From positions 1-54,557 of the forward strand of contig JAVBLE010000016.1 of NCBI GenBank assembly GCA_031553685.1: 54,557 nt of DNA, given 5' to 3'. This DNA is from JAFGVL01 sp031553685. GTDB taxonomy: Bacteria; Bacteroidota; Bacteroidia; Bacteroidales; Paludibacteraceae. Position 1 is the stretch's first letter, and each line of letters starts with the position of its first letter. This document shows positions 50,968-54,557 of the stretch, piece by piece. The notes beneath the pieces are model-generated. The model worked only from the letters and a program-made list of their open reading frames with translations. It made no database searches and was not told where the DNA came from. Position numbers and translations under genes: made by a program.

Positions 50968-51807
50968 ATGTTTCAATTTATATCAGACCTCAATAAAAGA
51001 TTAAACACTCAACTGCAAGCCATTGATTTGGAGCAATCCGACCTTATCAAAAAAGCTCAACAATCTTCCCTTATATTAACAAATGCCTTGACAGACCTCA
51101 GGGCATTTGTTGTTGAATACACCTTTGTTGATGAGGCGGAAGAAATCATTTTTTTTAAAGAAACAAAACCTGAATTAGTCGGACAGTTATTATACCACAT
51201 TAAAATTTTCAATATTGAGAGCCGTCGTCCGATGGGAAGCAGCCAAATACTGGAAAACTACCTGCGCCACGAGCTAGAAAAACTAACTTTCTTTTTCAAT
51301 AGCCATCTTGAATTTTATCAGTATTACCGTATGAAATCTACCTATTTAGATGGCCGATATTTTACACGAGGCAAACAAGAAATCAACCTCTGTGACGATA
51401 ACCTGATGTTTTACTTTGATTCAAATTTTTCTACAAGCCATGACTATCTTGTGGCTCAAATTATTACTAATAACCGCTTGGAGGGTTATCTTAATAGCGA
51501 ATTAGAAAAGCTGGTTGTTAAATCTGCTAATCCCACTTGGGAACAACTTGGTAATACTATCAATCTGCGTTGGACAGAAAGCAAAACATCGCTGGTTGAA
51601 CTTATTTATGCCTTAGCCTCGTCAGGTGCACTCAACAATGGCAATTGCGAAATACGCGAACTCACGGCTTTGTTTGAACAAACTTTTAATATACGCTTAC
51701 CTGATATTTACCGCACCTACCTCGAAATTAAAATCCGGGGTAATCCCACTAAATTTATTGATACACTCAAAAACTCCCTTCTTCAAAAAATTGAAGATGA
51801 ATGGTGA
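50968..51807 (+). CDS. rteC: RteC-family protein, orphan
   Basis: 279 aa matching the RteC family of Bacteroides conjugative transposons (FYQYYRMKSTYLDGRYFTRG is the most characteristic segment, residues about 110-130), with a C-terminal winged-helix region (NLRWTESKTSLVELIYALAS). In CTnDOT, RteC activates the excision genes. Here no xis or mobilisation genes accompany it; it starts 6 bp after the CE12 gene. It is probably a remnant of an integrative element, although the frame is intact. Confidence 0.85.
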   Translation: MFQFISDLNKRLNTQLQAIDLEQSDLIKKAQQSSLILTNALTDLRAFVVEYTFVDEAEEIIFFKETKPELVGQLLYHIKIFNIESRRPMGSSQILENYLRHELEKLTFFFNSHLEFYQYYRMKSTYLDGRYFTRGKQEINLCDDNLMFYFDSNFSTSHDYLVAQIITNNRLEGYLNSELEKLVVKSANPTWEQLGNTINLRWTESKTSLVELIYALASSGALNNGNCEIRELTALFEQTFNIRLPDIYRTYLEIKIRGNPTKFIDTLKNSLLQKIEDEW

Positions 51808-51847
51808 AAAAATTCATGTCGTAGCTGCAAGAATGAAAGTAAAAAAT

Positions 51848-51875
51848 GCACATCGTAAATGATGTGCGTTTTTTA
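51848..51875. terminator. Bidirectional terminator
   Basis: GCACATC (51848-51854) pairs with GATGTGC (51861-51867), with A-run before and T-run after. It lies between the convergent rteC and DUF1016 genes. Confidence 0.8.
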
Positions 51876-51890
51876 TATGTGGTATCTGTA

Positions 51891-53090
51891 TTATTTATCC
51901 AACTCTTTTCGGATAAAGTTCTCCAAAAGTTTGCTGTCAGGTAATTTGAGTAGATACTTGGAAACAAAAAGCTGATTATCCATGTGTGAAGTGGTATATT
52001 TAACCAGTGTATCGTCTTTGTGAGCACAAAGAATTAGCCCAATAGGTGGGTTGTCGCCTTCGGTCATTTCGTTTTCTTCAAAATAATTAAGATAGAGGGT
52101 CATTTGTCCAGCATCAGAATGGTCATATTCGCCCAACTTCAAATCTATCAACACATGACATTTTAATATTCGGTGGTAGAACACTAAATCAATCCGATAA
52201 TGCCTATTATTAAATGTAATTCGTTTTTGCCGTGCTTCAAAACAAAAGCCTGTACCTAACTCAACCAAGAATTTTTGTAGATGGGTAAGAATGGTTTGCT
52301 CTAAATCAGATTCGCTGTATTCAGTTTTTTCCTCCAAATCCAAAAACTCCAAAATATACGGACTTCGTATAATTTCAGAGTTGTTTGTGGGTTTCAAATT
52401 CTTGATTTTGGCAATAATAGCTTCTTTGTTGGTTGATAGTACAGTTCGTGTAGCTAGGGCAGTGTCCATAGCTCTTTTGAGTTCGCGCACCGACCAATTA
52501 TTTTTGATGGTTTCTACTTCATAAAAGAGGCGTTGCAGTGGGTCATCGATTCTTATAAGTTCTACAAAATGTGTGAAAGATAGTTTAGATAATAATAATT
52601 CGGGGGATAATACATTATTGTCATTGGATTTTACAGTCGTTGACTGCAAAATTGTATTTTCTAAAGACTGTAATTCAACAGTTTCCAACTGTTGAATATT
52701 TAAATCATCGGTATTTTCATTGCTTTGCAATTTTGCGGTCAGTGACCGCAAAATTGTATTTTCCTCATTTTTAGATATTTGTAATTTTGCGGTCACTGAC
52801 TGCAAAATATGAGGGTACTTTAAATAAAAATCTTTGCAGATGTATAATTGTCGAAAACGAAGCCCTTTTATTTGGGTTAGTTTCTTGGCTAATTCTTGCA
52901 TTAAATTTTCGCCATACTTAGCCCTGTCTTCTCCATTTTGTTCATATTCTGCAATGTAGAAACCAAACAACCAATTCCTGATTGTTAGGTGTTGGTTGAC
53001 AGACTGGATAGCACTTTCTTGAAGTGTTTGATGAGCGTTAAAAATATTTTGTATCAAGCTGTTAAAGCTATTATTCTTTTGAGGTAACAT
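51891..53090 (-). CDS. DUF1016 (YhcG-like) PD-(D/E)XK nuclease-family protein
   Basis: 399 aa. A DUF1016 N-terminal helical domain (about 10-90: QHLTIRNWLFGFYIAEYEQNG, then RFRQLYICKDFYLKYP). A low-complexity linker of repeats (about 95-165; SVTAKLQ, SLTAKLQ, STTVKSN). The C-terminal nuclease domain (about 225-399) has IDLVFYH...VLIDLKLG, a PD-(D/E)XK core. Family members occur in defence and mobile regions; the reaction in vivo is not settled. The linker is encoded by palindromic DNA repeats, described separately. Confidence 0.88.
   Translation of the reverse strand: MLPQKNNSFNSLIQNIFNAHQTLQESAIQSVNQHLTIRNWLFGFYIAEYEQNGEDRAKYGENLMQELAKKLTQIKGLRFRQLYICKDFYLKYPHILQSVTAKLQISKNEENTILRSLTAKLQSNENTDDLNIQQLETVELQSLENTILQSTTVKSNDNNVLSPELLLSKLSFTHFVELIRIDDPLQRLFYEVETIKNNWSVRELKRAMDTALATRTVLSTNKEAIIAKIKNLKPTNNSEIIRSPYILEFLDLEEKTEYSESDLEQTILTHLQKFLVELGTGFCFEARQKRITFNNRHYRIDLVFYHRILKCHVLIDLKLGEYDHSDAGQMTLYLNYFEENEMTEGDNPPIGLILCAHKDDTLVKYTTSHMDNQLFVSKYLLKLPDSKLLENFIRKELDK
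52630..52810. repeat. Palindromic repeats inside the DUF1016 gene
   Basis: Near-perfect palindromes around TTTTGCGGTCA-x-TGACCGCAAAA at 52630-52650, 52730-52754 and 52784-52808, and TTCAACAG...CTGTTGAA at 52674-52696. They lie in frame in the linker between the two domains, and encode the SVTAKLQ-type repeats without breaking the frame. Confidence 0.75.
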
Positions 53091-53138
53091 GTCTTATTTA
53101 TTATTTAGTGAGACAAAATTACAATTTATTATTGGATT

Positions 53139-53354
53139 TTATGAACCTGTTTGTCTTTGAAAATAAGGTTGTTCAAGTTGTTTATTTGAAAATTTTTCTT
53201 TCAATATTCGCATATCTTCACCAACTTTTTTATCAAGGATTTTAGCGTAATGTTGGGTTGTTTTCAAATTTTTATGCCCAAGCATTTTGGAAACGCTTTC
53301 GATAGGTACACCGTTAGTGAGCGTAACAGTTGTGGCGAAAGAATAGAACCTCAA
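53139..53354 (-). pseudogene. 3' fragment of a tyrosine integrase
   Basis: About 70 residues match the C terminus of Bacteroidota tyrosine recombinases (FATTVTLTNGVPIESVSKML, GHKNLKTTQHYAKILDKKV, including the second catalytic His in MLGHK and the Tyr in QHYAK). The preceding catalytic R-H (normally RHTFATT) is replaced by RFYSFATT and the sequence further upstream is unrelated, so the 5' three quarters are gone. A remnant of an old integration event. Confidence 0.8.
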
Positions 53355-53696
53355 AGCACTCCCCGGATAAGTATAGCAACTGCCTGATTTAACGGTGTAT
53401 TACGCTTATAGACGCTTAGGATTGCATTTTGCCAAAAATGCAGAAAATAGCGAGGTTAAGCGAAAGTTCCCTTACTTATCCGTAACCCATTTCGTATTGG
53501 AGGGCATGAGTAAGAAACGCCGTTGGAGAGGACTTTACCACCGTTTCGTTGCCAAAAGTCGGGATAATTTTCAGGCTTTCGGTCAAACTGCGGAGAATAA
53601 GCCTTAAATCGGAGTTTTTCTCTTTGAACCACAATGTTTTGCGTAGCCATAAATAGCTCTATTAGAGGTAATTTTGAACCATTAAAAAATAGAGTT
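53355..53696. other. Junction region before the right-hand integrase
   Basis: About 340 bp without a credible gene. It holds the palindrome GCATTTT-GCC-AAAAATGC (53412-53431) and lies between the old integrase fragment and the new integrase. An attachment site is expected here because integrases of Bacteroidota conjugative transposons sit at the element end; I cannot locate the core without the other end. Confidence 0.45.
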
Positions 53697-54557
53697 ATGA
53701 AGCAAGCGTTAAAGGTTGCGTTCTACCTGAAAAAGAACGAAGTTGATGCCGATGGAATATGCCCCGTTATGGGACGGATCACGGTCGGCAAGTCCGTAGT
53801 GCATTTCAGCACAAAGACCGATGTTGCCCTGTCCCTTTGGGACACTCCTTCCGGTCGCTCGAAAGGAAAGAGCAAACCCGCTACCGAGTTGAACCGGAAG
53901 CTGGATAAAATCAATGTGGCTATTAACGCCCACTATAAAGAGTTGTCGCAGGTTAAGGAAAACGTTACCGCCGAACAGGTCAAAAGCGCGTTTCAGGGTA
54001 TTGCTTCCGAGCAGGAAACAGTCGTAAAATATTTCACGCAGTACAATGAAGATTTTGCCAAGCGTGTAGGCGTGAACCGCGAAGCGTCCACGCTGTTTGA
54101 AATGCAAAATTCCTTACGGCATCTGAAAAACTTCCTGAAACACAAGTACAACCTTTCCGACATCCCATTTACCTCGCTTGATTTTTCGTTTATAGAGTCT
54201 TACGACTTTTATCTGCGCGTCGAATTGCAACGCAAATCGAACTCGATTTTGGGTATCACTTCCCGCCTGCGTCGCATGGTGAAGCTGGCTATCAGCGAGG
54301 GAATTATCACCCGCGACCCGTTCGACGGTTATGCACCCGACCGCCCGAAAGCCGTTCAGAAATATCTTACCCGTGAGGAACTGGATAAGATAATGAACAC
54401 GCCGCTCGATCACCCAAACCGTTATCTGACGCGCGATTTATTCCTATTTGCGTGCTTCACCGGATTAGCTTACCGCGATATGCGCAACCTGACGGAAGAT
54501 AATATCGTTCGTGCCGCCGACGGTGTGTTGTGGATAAAAACCGAACGGCAGAAAACC
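53697..54557 (+). CDS. Tyrosine integrase of a Bacteroidota mobile element, partial
   Basis: 287 residues read to the window edge with no stop. Arm-type N-terminal domain (about 1-95: ALKVAFYLKKNEVDADGICP), SAM-like core-binding domain (about 100-205: VKYFTQYNEDFAKRVGVNRE), then the start of the catalytic domain (EELDKIMNTPL, FACFTGLAYRDMRNLTEDNI). In TGLAYRDM the place of the first catalytic Arg is Ala, with Arg two positions on; CTnDOT-type integrases are also unusual at this Arg. It directs integration and excision of an element extending to the right. Confidence 0.9.
   Translation, partial: MKQALKVAFYLKKNEVDADGICPVMGRITVGKSVVHFSTKTDVALSLWDTPSGRSKGKSKPATELNRKLDKINVAINAHYKELSQVKENVTAEQVKSAFQGIASEQETVVKYFTQYNEDFAKRVGVNREASTLFEMQNSLRHLKNFLKHKYNLSDIPFTSLDFSFIESYDFYLRVELQRKSNSILGITSRLRRMVKLAISEGIITRDPFDGYAPDRPKAVQKYLTREELDKIMNTPLDHPNRYLTRDLFLFACFTGLAYRDMRNLTEDNIVRAADGVLWIKTERQKT

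Overview
The window reads as a chromosome segment of an anaerobic member of the Bacteroidales (Bacteroidota). The evidence is SusC/SusD pairs, Bacteroidota-type promoters (TTTG-N19/20-TAnnTTTG), secreted enzymes ending in short type IX secretion sorting domains (TKVVKLF-type C termini), Bacteroides-type HU and RteC proteins, and a Bacteroidota tyrosine integrase. The species cannot be named from sequence alone; a Paludibacter- or Dysgonomonas-like relative is a guess.

Layout. 1-630: non-coding repeats, including a 41-bp-period array. 630-5,270 (minus strand): a putrescine pathway (aguA, aguB) whose two genes are separated by hicA, hicB, a hypothetical gene and a DUF559 nuclease; hicA and hicB are themselves pushed apart by nested palindromic elements. 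5,396-8,353: a radical SAM protein overlapping the first of three tandem Cys-rich TonB-like paralogues. 8,419-11,410: housekeeping genes (serS, rpmA, rplU, ubiE/menG). 11,411-17,200: an accessory island with tRNA-Ser-like remnants, a small structural-looking gene set (249-aa protein plus two small membrane proteins), a dyad-rich non-coding core, and a replication-like set (HTH, DnaD-like, DnaC-like). 17,554-50,961: a large pectin/rhamnogalacturonan utilisation locus. 50,968-54,557: debris of an older integrative element and the integrase end of another that leaves the window.

The pectin locus forms a pathway. A membrane-anchored AraC-type sensor without a histidine kinase lies beside susC, susD and a surface lipoprotein. 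Secreted enzymes then attack pectin: GH28-GH105 fusion, PL10 and PL1 pectate lyases, a CE8 pectin methylesterase, a CE12 rhamnogalacturonan acetylesterase, a DUF1593 protein and a 703-aa (alpha/alpha)6-type glycosidase. Released rhamnose is imported by RhaT and degraded by RhaA, RhaB and RhaD; FucO disposes of lactaldehyde as 1,2-propanediol.

The strongest candidates for something undescribed are: (i) the compact 13-17.2 kb element; (ii) the radical SAM plus three Cys-rich TonB proteins; (iii) a secreted 276-aa protein that is a stand-alone copy of the accessory module of the PL1 lyase; (iv) a 33-bp motif shared upstream of susC and the 703-aa glycosidase gene; and (v) several layered palindromic repeat families, one with a filled and an empty site inside this window.
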